Shown here piece after piece: positions 29,615 to 37,952 of a stretch of 64,000 nt of DNA. How positions within the stretch are numbered: position 1 is the first letter of the stretch; each line of letters opens with the position of its first letter. Both the position numbers and the translations under genes were made by a program. Location: positions 1,896,001 through 1,960,000 of the forward strand of contig NZ_LT707064.1 of NCBI RefSeq assembly GCF_900156465.1. The letters run 5' to 3'. Source of the stretch: Pseudomonas sp. 7SR1 (lineage in GTDB: Bacteria; Pseudomonadota; Gammaproteobacteria; Pseudomonadales; Pseudomonadaceae). The notes beneath the pieces are model-generated. The model did no database searches. It was not told the DNA's origin and worked only from the letters and a program-made list of their open reading frames with translations.

Positions 29615-30820
29615 TCAACCGGTCAGCAACCCCCTGTGGCGATGCCGGATCAGCCCATTGAGTGCCAGCCCCAGGAGGCTGAGCAGTACCAGGCACAGGG
29701 CCAGGGTGGTTTGCAGGCCCAGCGGGGTGAGGCTGATCACGGCACTGGTCAGTCCGCCGACGACGAAGATCAACACGCTGCCGGCCGAGGCCGACGTACC
29801 CGCCTGCTCGGGAAACCGGTTCATCGCCCGGGTGTGGGCCGCCGCCCGGGCAATGGTGGTTCCGGCAGTGCAGACGATCATGGGCAGCAAGAGGGTGGTG
29901 ATCGACAGGCCCAGGTGGCTGGAGAGCCCGAGCATCATCACCCCTGCCGTCAGGATCAGGCCCAGGCCAGTGAAGATTTGCGTCTGGGAGTCGATTCGGT
30001 TGCTCAATACCGTCGCCAGCGCTCCGCCGCCGATATAGGCCAGCCCGTAGCCCAGCAGGGCCAGTGAAAACGCCTCGGGTGACAGCCCCAATTGGTCGAT
30101 GAAGACCAGTGGCGAGATGACGATGAAGGAAAAGTGGCAGGAAAAGGCCAACGCAGAAGTCAGCCAATAGGCCATGAAGCTGAAGTCGCCGCAGACTTTT
30201 CGATAGGCGCTGATAAAGCTCAGGCGCTGCGGATGGGAGGTTGCCGCAGAAGACGGCAGCAAAAGGCAAGCGCCTGTAAATACCGCTATTGCCAGGGCGA
30301 TGAACACCAGGAAGCTGCCCTGCCAGCCCATCCAGGCTTGCAACCCGGTGCCAGCCAGCGGGGATACGGAAATGAAGACACCGCCGCAGGTCACCAGGAA
30401 TATGCGCAATCGTTGCTGTTCCTGCCCGGTAAAGAGATCCTGGATCAAGGCCTGGGAGAGGACGAAACAACCGCACCCCAATGCCTGGACGACTCGGGAA
30501 AACAGAAAGAGCCCGTAGTCGTCAGCGATGACGCACCCGGTTGCGCCAATGGCCGCGACCGTGATGCCGACCAGTAACAGGGCCTTTCGGCCCAGGGCGT
30601 CGGAGAGAGGACCCACCAGCAGTTGCGAGAGGGCGATGCCCACCGCGAACAGGCTGACGGACAGGGCGATGTCCGAGGACGAACGCTGGAAGTGCTCCGA
30701 CAGCGCAGGGAACGAGGGCAGTACCACATCGATGGGAAACACGCCCAGCAGGGTCAGTGTGAGCAATAGAGCCACAGTGGCTGGCTTGCGGGTGTGGCGT
30801 GGGGACCTGGCGTCAACCAT
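29615..30820 (-). CDS. MFS efflux transporter of the Bcr/CflA type, last gene of the peptide-modification operon
   Basis: A 401-residue 12-helix MFS protein. Conserved motif A is in GPLSDALGRKALLLVG (residues ~70-85), and the drug-export motif C-like segment around ISVSPLAGTGLQAWMGW is typical of Bcr/CflA DHA1 exporters. The first helix is TVALLLTLTLLGVFPIDVVL. It overlaps the diiron oxygenase gene by 8 bases, so it belongs to the same mRNA. In this context it most likely exports or gives self-protection against the final product; the cargo is inferred from position only. Confidence 0.85.
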   Translation of the reverse strand: MVDARSPRHTRKPATVALLLTLTLLGVFPIDVVLPSFPALSEHFQRSSSDIALSVSLFAVGIALSQLLVGPLSDALGRKALLLVGITVAAIGATGCVIADDYGLFLFSRVVQALGCGCFVLSQALIQDLFTGQEQQRLRIFLVTCGGVFISVSPLAGTGLQAWMGWQGSFLVFIALAIAVFTGACLLLPSSAATSHPQRLSFISAYRKVCGDFSFMAYWLTSALAFSCHFSFIVISPLVFIDQLGLSPEAFSLALLGYGLAYIGGGALATVLSNRIDSQTQIFTGLGLILTAGVMMLGLSSHLGLSITTLLLPMIVCTAGTTIARAAAHTRAMNRFPEQAGTSASAGSVLIFVVGGLTSAVISLTPLGLQTTLALCLVLLSLLGLALNGLIRHRHRGLLTG

Positions 30821-31766
30821 CGATAAACCCCGCCTGGCTGAACAGCTGCCGGTAATGGCCGTTGTCGAAGAAGCCCGCGTCGCTCATGGCCGCGAATGTC
30901 GACACCGCACCGCAACGGACACGCCGGGCGTGGGCGCCTGGCAGCAGGAGGCCGGAAACGATCTGGCGCGAGCTTTGGTTATCGAAGCCGACACTGGCGA
31001 GGCTGCGCAGCAGCCAGGAGTCATCGGGCTCGAAATAGAGCCCGATGATATGCAGCAGCATCCCGGCGGCGAGGTCGCGCTGCGTGGAATCGAGGACGGA
31101 CCACAGGTACTGGAACACCTCGCTGAAGTAGCGACTGTGCCGTGCCTCGTCCTCGAGGTGGTTCCTGAGCATCCGGTACACCGTGCAGACCAGGGTGTTG
31201 CGGGTGATGGCGAGCAGTTCCCGGGCAATGATGGTTTCGGAAACGAACCCCAGCAGCAGCCAGGCCAGGGGGCGATCCATCGGCGAAGCGGCGTCGATCG
31301 TGCTCAGCAAACGGTTGATGCGCCTGGGCGGCTGGCGGTCGTCGATGCCATAGAGGTTCGCGATCTGCTCGGCCACTTCGTTGGAAAAAAGCGCGTGGTA
31401 GCCCTCATCGGTGTAGAGCTGCAGGGCCGCGGTTTTCATTCTTCGGGGGATCGGTACGGCCAGTTCGCCATGGATGATGGTTTCTACCGAGCGATTGACG
31501 ACCCGGTGTTCGAGCATCGTGGTGTAGTCGAGGAAATACAGGAGGTGGTTGGCAGCCAGGCGCTGGGCAACGGCGCGGCCTGCCTGGCGGACCAGCGGAT
31601 GTTCGACATAGGGGATGAAGGCCGGTGGAAACCAGTCCCGGCTGGAAAGCTGCTGCTCCAGGTCGTCGGGCAATCGATAGTGGTCCCTGCGGGTACGCAC
31701 TGCGGCCTTGTTGTCCCAATCGCCAAGGGTGTAGCGGGGCGACTGCCCAAAGGAAATGTTGGTCAT
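30813..31766 (-). CDS. AurF-type diiron oxygenase
   Basis: A 317-residue helical protein of the AurF (p-aminobenzoate N-oxygenase) family. Metal ligands are visible in family spacing: E121-x-x-H124 in TDEGYHALFS, E177 in GFVSETIIARE, and H203-x3-E207-x2-H210 in RNHLEDEARHSRYF, with E86 (or E95/E101) as the remaining carboxylate. Enzymes of this family hydroxylate or oxidise amines, or hydroxylate carbon, using O2. The ATG at 31766 (MTNISFGQSP) overlaps the SagB-like gene by ATGA. No flavin reductase or ferredoxin partner gene is adjacent. A role on the peptide encoded at 32923 is inferred. Confidence 0.87.
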   Translation of the reverse strand: MTNISFGQSPRYTLGDWDNKAAVRTRRDHYRLPDDLEQQLSSRDWFPPAFIPYVEHPLVRQAGRAVAQRLAANHLLYFLDYTTMLEHRVVNRSVETIIHGELAVPIPRRMKTAALQLYTDEGYHALFSNEVAEQIANLYGIDDRQPPRRINRLLSTIDAASPMDRPLAWLLLGFVSETIIARELLAITRNTLVCTVYRMLRNHLEDEARHSRYFSEVFQYLWSVLDSTQRDLAAGMLLHIIGLYFEPDDSWLLRSLASVGFDNQSSRQIVSGLLLPGAHARRVRCGAVSTFAAMSDAGFFDNGHYRQLFSQAGFIDG

Positions 31767-32845
31767 GACACAGCGTCCTGGCGTTCGATCAGGGCTGTCA
31801 GCTCTTTGCAATGCACCTGCCCGTCGCCATGGCCGCAGCCGACAAAAAACAGCGGTTGCTCACAGGAGTCCTCAAGCCCCAGCAACCGTTCGACCTCACG
31901 ATCGCTCAACGCGCCGGTCAACCAGGTATCGAGGCCGAGCGCCGTGGCGACCATCAGGAATGTCTGGGAAACGTGGCCCGTTTCGACGAATGCCATGCGG
32001 TAGGCGCGGGAGTGTGCGTATTTCCACCAGAGCTTGTCGAAGCGTGAGGTGATGAACAGCCCGAACGGCAAAGGGTTGATGAAATGCTGGCCGCACAGCA
32101 GCCGACCCAGGGGAGCCTCCGGCAGGGAGGCGGTCAGGCTCAGGGCATGTTCGTCCGGAAGATAGGCGTAGAGGCCTGGCGCGAGGCCTGTCACGTCGCG
32201 TACGTAAAGATAACCTTCGCAGGCATTCAGGCCGCCGCCTGACGGGCTGCTGCGTCTTGCGCCCAGTGATTCGGGGCCGGCTGCCCCATGGATGTCCCGG
32301 CGTTCGTTCAGGTAGCCCAGGGACAGGTAAAGCAGTGTGCTGACCTGCTCGATCGAGATGGGCTGGTCGCGAAATGAACGGGACGTGCTGCGGCCGACCA
32401 GGGTTTGGATCAGCGAAGCGTCCTGCAAGTCGGTGAGCAGGGGGCGGGCCAGGGCGATCCGGTCGGCTTGAGGGTTGCTGATCCTGGCTGAGGGCATGGG
32501 TGAAGCGAGCACCTCGTTGCAGTGTTGCAGATACAAAGCTGCCCACTCATTTACATCTTGGGGGATATCGGCGCACGGAATGTTCTTGGTGCCGATATGA
32601 AATATTCTGGATAGCTCATCCCATTCCCATTTGGTGGGGGTTCTTGCTTCCTTGATAAGGATTTCTGCGTCCAGCAGGTCGGCGTCAATGGGATAATTGA
32701 TATCAAACGTGGATGGGTCTTGTATAAGTTGCGCCAATCGTGTCGAGTAGCGAAGTTCCAGTTCGAACTGGGTATGGCGCTCGTAGTTCCAAACGACCTG
32801 ATGCGGCGGGCGGGCAAGTATGAACAGGCACGGATTTATATGCAT
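31763..32845 (-). CDS. SagB/ThcOx-type FMN-dependent dehydrogenase
   Basis: A 360-residue protein. Residues ~135-355 form a nitroreductase fold with FMN-contacting GRSTSRSFRD (151-160), the SagB hallmark RRSSPSGGGLNACEGYLYV (197-215), APGLYAY (222-228) and ETGHVSQTFLMVA (288-300). The N-terminal ~130 residues (HQVVWNYERHTQFEL, then a probable winged segment and KWEWDELSRIFHIGT) resemble the peptide-recognition-like region of ThcOx/McbC relatives. Such enzymes oxidise azolines to azoles in RiPPs, but no YcaO cyclodehydratase is present here. Start ATG 32845 has only a weak GGAA-type ribosome site. Confidence 0.85.
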   Translation of the reverse strand: MHINPCLFILARPPHQVVWNYERHTQFELELRYSTRLAQLIQDPSTFDINYPIDADLLDAEILIKEARTPTKWEWDELSRIFHIGTKNIPCADIPQDVNEWAALYLQHCNEVLASPMPSARISNPQADRIALARPLLTDLQDASLIQTLVGRSTSRSFRDQPISIEQVSTLLYLSLGYLNERRDIHGAAGPESLGARRSSPSGGGLNACEGYLYVRDVTGLAPGLYAYLPDEHALSLTASLPEAPLGRLLCGQHFINPLPFGLFITSRFDKLWWKYAHSRAYRMAFVETGHVSQTFLMVATALGLDTWLTGALSDREVERLLGLEDSCEQPLFFVGCGHGDGQVHCKELTALIERQDAVS

Positions 32846-32878
32846 GAGGGTGGATTCCGCTGGTGTGACGAGCCAGGG

Positions 32879-32910
32879 CAGGGCCGGGGTGCCGGCATTC
32901 CCCGGCCCTG
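32879..32910 (-). promoter_or_regulatory. Strong hairpin between the peptide gene and the dehydrogenase gene
   Basis: CAGGGCCGGGG (32879-32889) and CCCCGGCCCTG (32900-32910) form a perfect 11-bp GC-rich stem with a 10-base loop. It starts 12 bases past the peptide stop codon on the minus strand. No T run follows in the direction of transcription, so it is probably a processing, stabilising or partial-attenuation element that would give more peptide mRNA than enzyme mRNA, as in many RiPP operons. Confidence 0.75.
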
Positions 32911-32922
32911 GTTACTTCTTAC

Positions 32923-33000
32923 TTACTTGGTGGCGGCTTTTGGAACAACCAGGCCGGCCAGGTTTGCGATTTTGTCAGCTTCCAGATTGATTGCTTTCAT
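32923..33000 (-). CDS. 25-residue candidate precursor peptide
   Basis: A 26-codon ORF (ATG 33000-32998, stop TAA 32925-32923) too short for usual gene calling. It begins MKAINLEADK and ends LVVPKAATK. It has four Lys (2, 10, 21, 25), one Thr (24), one Pro (20), no Cys, Ser or aromatic residue, and an amphipathic leader-like N-terminal half. AAGGAG lies 8 bases before the ATG, and a near-consensus promoter and palindrome lie further upstream. It is the first gene of a leftward operon with the SagB-like, AurF-like and MFS genes. I infer a substrate peptide; a regulatory leader peptide is the alternative. I do not recognise its family. Confidence 0.75.
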   Translation of the reverse strand: MKAINLEADKIANLAGLVVPKAATK

Positions 33001-33058
33001 GATACAGCTCCTTTGTTTTGAATAAGTGTGTTTGAACAAGTTGTGTTTTCTAGTGCAG

Positions 33059-33075
33059 GTCACTTTTGAAGTGAC
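33059..33075. promoter_or_regulatory. Operator-like palindrome overlapping the predicted transcription start
   Basis: GTCACTT (33059-33065) and AAGTGAC (33069-33075) are perfect inverted repeats separated by TTG. It begins 7 bases past the -10 box of the peptide promoter, so a bound dimeric regulator would block transcription. No regulator gene is in the operon. Confidence 0.6.
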
Positions 33076-33081
33076 TGTTCA

Positions 33082-33109
33082 ATCATAGTTTTTAATGAAT
33101 GCTTGGCAA
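33082..33109 (-). promoter_or_regulatory. Sigma-70 promoter of the peptide operon
   Basis: On the minus strand, TTGCCA (33109-33104) and TATGAT (33087-33082) are separated by 16 bases, five of six matches to each consensus box. This is unusually strong for a Pseudomonas gene. Predicted start of transcription is near 33075, about 75 bases before the peptide ATG. The surrounding 33001-33220 is visibly AT-rich compared with the rest of the window. Confidence 0.7.
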
Positions 33110-33221
33110 GCGGAGATTGAGTAGGAAAGCTCCAGTAATAATGTGGGAGAGTTCATACAGAATTTAACTGTGTCGTTATTAACTTCGGTATGAGGTAACT
33201 TTTCAGACATGCAAATAAAAA

Positions 33222-33250
33222 TCGCAGCCCAAGGCTGCGATTTTTATTTA
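33222..33250 (-). terminator. Rho-independent terminator of rlmI (could act in both directions)
   Basis: AAAAATCGCAGCC and GGCTGCGATTTTT near 33222-33246 pair as a 13-bp stem around a short loop. It has T runs on both strands. It separates rlmI from the peptide operon promoter, insulating the accessory locus. Confidence 0.9.
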
Positions 33251-33288
33251 ACCAATGCGGGCCGAAGCGCCGACCGCGCCGGGGGAAC

Positions 33289-34485
33289 TCAGCTGTTAGG
33301 CAGCAGCCGGCAGATGATGCTCTTGATGTAGCGGGTTTCGGCAATGGCCGGATGCACCGGGTGGTCGGGTCCCTGGCCGCCGCGTTCAAGCAACTGGATG
33401 TTGCGATCCAGATGACGGGCACTGGTCAACAGGATGTTCTGCAGGTCATCTTCGGGCAGGTGCATCGAGCACGAGGCACTGACCAGGATGCCGTCCTTGG
33501 TCAGCAGGCGCATGGCCTGTTCGTTGAGGCGACGATAGGCGCCTTCGCCGTTCTTCAGGTCTTTCTTGCGTTTGATGAAGGCCGGAGGGTCGGCGACGAT
33601 CACGTCGAAACGTTCTTCGCTGGCCTTGAGCTCCTTGAGGGCTTCGAACACGTCGCCTTCGATGCAGGTCAGCTTTTCAGCGAAGCCATTCAACGCTGCG
33701 TTGCGTTCGACACCGTCGAGGGCAAAGCTCGAAGCGTCCACGCAAAACACTTCGCTGGCGCCGAATGCCGCGGCTTGCACGCCCCAGCCGCCAATGTAGC
33801 TGAACAGGTCGAGCACGCGCTTGCCTTTGGCATAGGGTGCCAGGCGTGCACGGTTCATGCGGTGATCGTAGAACCAGCCGGTCTTCTGGCCTTCCATGAC
33901 CGGCGCTTCGAACTTCACGCCGTTCTCTTCCAGGGCGACCCATTCCGGCACCAGGCCGAACACGGTTTCGACATAGCGTTCCAGCCCTTCGGCATCGCGG
34001 GCGGCGGAATCGTTCTTGAACAGGATGCCGCTGGGCTTGAGCACCTGGGTCAGGGCGGCGATCACATCGTCCTTATGGGCTTCCATGGTGGCAGATGCGA
34101 TCTGCACCACCAGGATGTCGCCGAAGCGGTCGACCACCAGGCCTGGCAACAGGTCGGAATCGCCATAGACCAGGCGATAGAACGGTTTGTCGAACAGTCG
34201 TTCACGCAGCGACAGCGCCACGTTCAGACGGTGTACCAGCAGGGATTTGTCCAGCGGCAGCTTCGCGTCGCGGGACAGCAGCCGGGCGCAGATGAGGTTG
34301 TTCGGGCTCATCGCGACCACGCCCAGCGGCTTGCCACCGGCGGCTTCGAGGATTGCCTGGTCGCCGGCCTTGAAACCGTGCAGCGGGGTGGCGGCCACGT
34401 CGATTTCGTTACTGTAGACCCACAGATGACCGGCGCGCAGGCGGCGGTCGGCATTGGCTTTGAGGCGCAGGCTGGGCAGGGACAT
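33289..34485 (-). CDS. rlmI: 23S rRNA (cytosine1962-C5)-methyltransferase RlmI
   Basis: A 398-residue class I SAM methyltransferase. An N-terminal PUA domain (LRAGHLWVYSNEID) is followed by a central RlmI-like domain and the C-terminal Rossmann fold: VLDLFSYIGGWGVQAA (SAM site), VADPPAF (motif IV) and the catalytic Cys in SASCSMHL. It methylates C1962 of large-subunit rRNA. The ATG at 34485 (MSLPSLRL) is the family start; the upstream extension to 34632 is low-complexity and rejected. Confidence 0.93.
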   Translation of the reverse strand: MSLPSLRLKANADRRLRAGHLWVYSNEIDVAATPLHGFKAGDQAILEAAGGKPLGVVAMSPNNLICARLLSRDAKLPLDKSLLVHRLNVALSLRERLFDKPFYRLVYGDSDLLPGLVVDRFGDILVVQIASATMEAHKDDVIAALTQVLKPSGILFKNDSAARDAEGLERYVETVFGLVPEWVALEENGVKFEAPVMEGQKTGWFYDHRMNRARLAPYAKGKRVLDLFSYIGGWGVQAAAFGASEVFCVDASSFALDGVERNAALNGFAEKLTCIEGDVFEALKELKASEERFDVIVADPPAFIKRKKDLKNGEGAYRRLNEQAMRLLTKDGILVSASCSMHLPEDDLQNILLTSARHLDRNIQLLERGGQGPDHPVHPAIAETRYIKSIICRLLPNS

Positions 34486-34757
34486 GACGTCGCTCCGGAA
34501 AAAAGAGCGGGAGTATACCGTGTCGGAGCGAGCGGCGGGCCAGGTGGGCGATGAAACGCGGGGCGCCTGGTGGGCGCGCCTTGCCCGGATAAAGGACGGG
34601 GCCCGCGAGCCGTGGTGTAAAAAACTCCTCAAGCTGATTGGGTTGGCTGCCGACCTAGGCCTGTATCTGAATGAAAGTTTCGTCGATCGACCCCGGCGGT
34701 GTGTCGAGCCCGTCCTGAAGGGGTAGAATCCTCGCCTGTCCCAGAGTGTGTGCAGCC

Positions 34758-35627
34758 ATGTCCAAAGAGCTTTCCGCCGAACAGATCCAACAATCCCTGC
34801 AAGGCATCAGCGTCCCGCCCCAACCGCAGATCATGGTGGATCTGCAGATGGAGCAGTACATGCCTGACCCGGATCTGGAGACCATCGCCAAACTGATCTC
34901 CCAGGACCCCGGTCTGTCGGGAGCCTTGCTTAAAATCGTCAATTCGCCGTATTACGGCCTGCGCAACAAGATCACCTCGATCCAGCGCGCCGTGAACCTG
35001 CTGGGCAGCCGCTCGATCATCAACCTGATCAATGCGCAGTCGATCAAGGGCGAACTGCACGACGATACCATCGTCACCCTCAACCGATTCTGGGATACGG
35101 CCCAGGACGTGGCGATGACCTGCCTGACCCTGGCCAAGCGTGTCGGCCTGGAGAATGGCGACGAGGCCTATGCCCTGGGCCTGTTCCATGACTGCGGCGT
35201 GCCGCTGATGCTCAAGCAGTTCCCCAACTACATGAGCGTGCTGGAGCAGGCGTATGCCAGCGCCAGTGCCGAATCCCGGGTGGTGGACACTGAAAACCGC
35301 CTGTTCAATACCAATCACGCGGTGGTCGGTTACTACACGTCCAAGTCCTGGCGCCTGCCGGACCATGTCAGCCAGGCCATTGCCAACCACCACAACGCCC
35401 TGGCGATCTTCAGCGATGAATCCTCGCGCAACAACAGTCAGTTGAAGAACCTGCTGGCGATCCTGAAAATGGCCGAGCACATCTGCGCTTCCTATCGGGT
35501 ACTGGGTAACCAGGCCGAGGACCACGAATGGGCCTGTGTCGGTGATCTGGTGCTCGATTACATCGGCCTGTCGGAATACGATTTCCAGACCCAGAAGCAG
35601 GAAATCCGCGATCTTGCCACCCGCTGA
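34758..35627 (+). CDS. HDOD domain protein
   Basis: A 289-residue protein that is essentially one HDOD domain: SVPPQPQIMVDLQ, ISQDPGLSGALLKIVNSPYYGL, SIQRAVNLLGSRSIINL and LGLFHDCGVPLML with a degenerate HD pair. HDOD proteins are signalling or output adaptors; catalytic activity is not expected. The start at 34758 (MSKELSAEQ) is chosen over the in-frame ATG at 34746. TAGAAT at 34725-34730 may be its -10 box. mutM follows 39 bases later. Confidence 0.88.
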   Translation: MSKELSAEQIQQSLQGISVPPQPQIMVDLQMEQYMPDPDLETIAKLISQDPGLSGALLKIVNSPYYGLRNKITSIQRAVNLLGSRSIINLINAQSIKGELHDDTIVTLNRFWDTAQDVAMTCLTLAKRVGLENGDEAYALGLFHDCGVPLMLKQFPNYMSVLEQAYASASAESRVVDTENRLFNTNHAVVGYYTSKSWRLPDHVSQAIANHHNALAIFSDESSRNNSQLKNLLAILKMAEHICASYRVLGNQAEDHEWACVGDLVLDYIGLSEYDFQTQKQEIRDLATR

Positions 35628-35666
35628 GGCCCGATAGCGCCGTACCATCGTCCATTCGAGAAATCC

Positions 35667-36479
35667 ATGCCAGAACTGCCCGAAGTCGAAACCACCCGCC
35701 GCGGAATTGCCCCGCACCTGGAAGGGCAGCGGGTCAGCCGCGTGATCGTGCGCGATCGTCGCCTGCGCTGGCCGATTCCGGAAGATCTGGATGTGCGGCT
35801 CTCGGGCCAGCGGATCGTGCAGGTGGAGCGGCGCGCCAAGTACCTGCTGATCAATGCCGAGGTGGGCACGTTGATCAGCCATCTGGGCATGTCCGGTAAT
35901 CTGCGTCTGGTGGAAGTGGGCATGCCTGCCGCCAGGCATGAGCATGTGGATATCGAACTGGAGTCCGGCCTGGCCTTGCGCTACACCGATCCTCGGCGTT
36001 TCGGCGCGATGCTGTGGAGCCTCGACCCGCTCAACCATGAACTGCTGATTCGCCTCGGGCCGGAACCGTTGACCGATCTCTTCGACGGTGAGCGCCTGTT
36101 CCAGCTCTCCCGTGGGCGCTCCATGGCAGTCAAGCCGTTCATCATGGACAACGCCGTGGTGGTGGGCGTGGGCAATATCTATGCGACCGAAGCGCTGTTC
36201 GCCGCCGGGATCGACCCGCGTCGAGAGGCCGGGGGCATCTCCCGGGCGCGTTATCTGAAACTGGCGATCGAGATCAAACGCATCCTCGCCCATGCCATCG
36301 AACGCGGCGGTACCACGCTGCGTGACTTCATCGGTGGCGATGGCCAGCCCGGCTATTTCCAGCAGGAACTGTTCGTGTACGGCCGGGGTGGGGAGCTGTG
36401 CAAGGTCTGTGGAACCGGGCTGAGGGAAATCCGCCTGGGGCAGCGTGCGAGTGTCTGGTGCCCGCGCTGTCAGAGATGA
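35667..36479 (+). CDS. mutM: Formamidopyrimidine-DNA glycosylase MutM (Fpg)
   Basis: A 270-residue base-excision repair enzyme removing 8-oxoguanine. The N terminus [13 protein letters not shown] supplies the Pro nucleophile and catalytic Glu; a helix-two-turn-helix lies near [15 protein letters not shown], and the C-terminal zinc finger CKVCG...CPRCQR is complete. The catalytic Lys is in RRAKYLL. Confidence 0.96.
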   Translation: MPELPEVETTRRGIAPHLEGQRVSRVIVRDRRLRWPIPEDLDVRLSGQRIVQVERRAKYLLINAEVGTLISHLGMSGNLRLVEVGMPAARHEHVDIELESGLALRYTDPRRFGAMLWSLDPLNHELLIRLGPEPLTDLFDGERLFQLSRGRSMAVKPFIMDNAVVVGVGNIYATEALFAAGIDPRREAGGISRARYLKLAIEIKRILAHAIERGGTTLRDFIGGDGQPGYFQQELFVYGRGGELCKVCGTGLREIRLGQRASVWCPRCQR

Positions 36480-36535
36480 TCCGTCCCCAGGGTCTATAGT
36501 CAGTAGTCATATTGGCTAGCCGAAGGACCGCCCCC

Positions 36536-36856
36536 ATGAATCTGCTTCGCCCCGTCGTTCTTGCGTTGCTGCTGAGTGTCGGTTTGCCTGCCCTGGCGAA
36601 CACCGGCAGCGGTGATCCGCGCTACACCATCCAGAACCCGCCCGCCTACGCCATGATCGGCGACTTGCTGATCGCTCGCCCGCTGTTGCTCGCCGCCACA
36701 GTGATCGGCGCCGGGGCATTCGTGGTGTCGTTGCCCTTTACCGCGCTGGGCGGTGGGGTTGGCGATGCAGGAAAGGCATTGGTGGTAGACCCGGCGAAAG
36801 CCACGTTCGTGCGCTGCCTGGGCTGTGTCGGGGAGGGGTTCGAGAGTCAGGACTGA
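36536..36856 (+). CDS. Small exported or membrane protein of unknown function
   Basis: A 106-residue protein starting at ATG 36536 (MNLLRPVVL). A signal peptide ([19 protein letters not shown]) is followed by a short polar stretch and one membrane segment ([19 protein letters not shown]), then a conserved [20 protein letters not shown] and a CLGC pair. Pseudomonas homologues are often labelled multidrug transporter, which this single-span protein cannot be. The function is unknown. Confidence 0.75.
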   Translation: MNLLRPVVLALLLSVGLPALANTGSGDPRYTIQNPPAYAMIGDLLIARPLLLAATVIGAGAFVVSLPFTALGGGVGDAGKALVVDPAKATFVRCLGCVGEGFESQD

Positions 36857-36961
36857 GGCGCGACCGGGTTGCCGCGCCGTGGCTGATGGCCTTGTCGCCA
36901 GGCGCGGCTGGCGCCCTGTGGGCGTGAGCCTGCTCGGGCACGGATGCTACGAGCCTCCAGC

Positions 36962-37285
<324 letters not shown>

Positions 37286-37329
37286 TCAGTGCACGCGGCC
37301 GCGATGGACTGCACTGTCACGCAAGGCGA

Positions 37330-37351
37330 GGCTGCGAGGCGAGTCGCAGCC
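37330..37351 (-). terminator. Hairpin downstream of coaD
   Basis: GGCTGCGA (37330-37337) and TCGCAGCC (37344-37351) form an 8-bp stem with a 6-base loop just after the coaD stop. There is no T run, so intrinsic termination is uncertain. Confidence 0.35.
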
Positions 37352-37357
37352 AGGGGC

Positions 37358-37924
<567 letters not shown>

Positions 37925-37952
37925 CTATAGACGTCGCGAATAATCCGGATCT

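Noticed and set aside
31763..32845. Dehydrogenase as an ordinary nitroreductase or BluB-like enzyme
   Set aside because: The RRSSPSGGGLNACEGYLYV segment and the long N-terminal extension are SagB/ThcOx features not found in simple nitroreductases.
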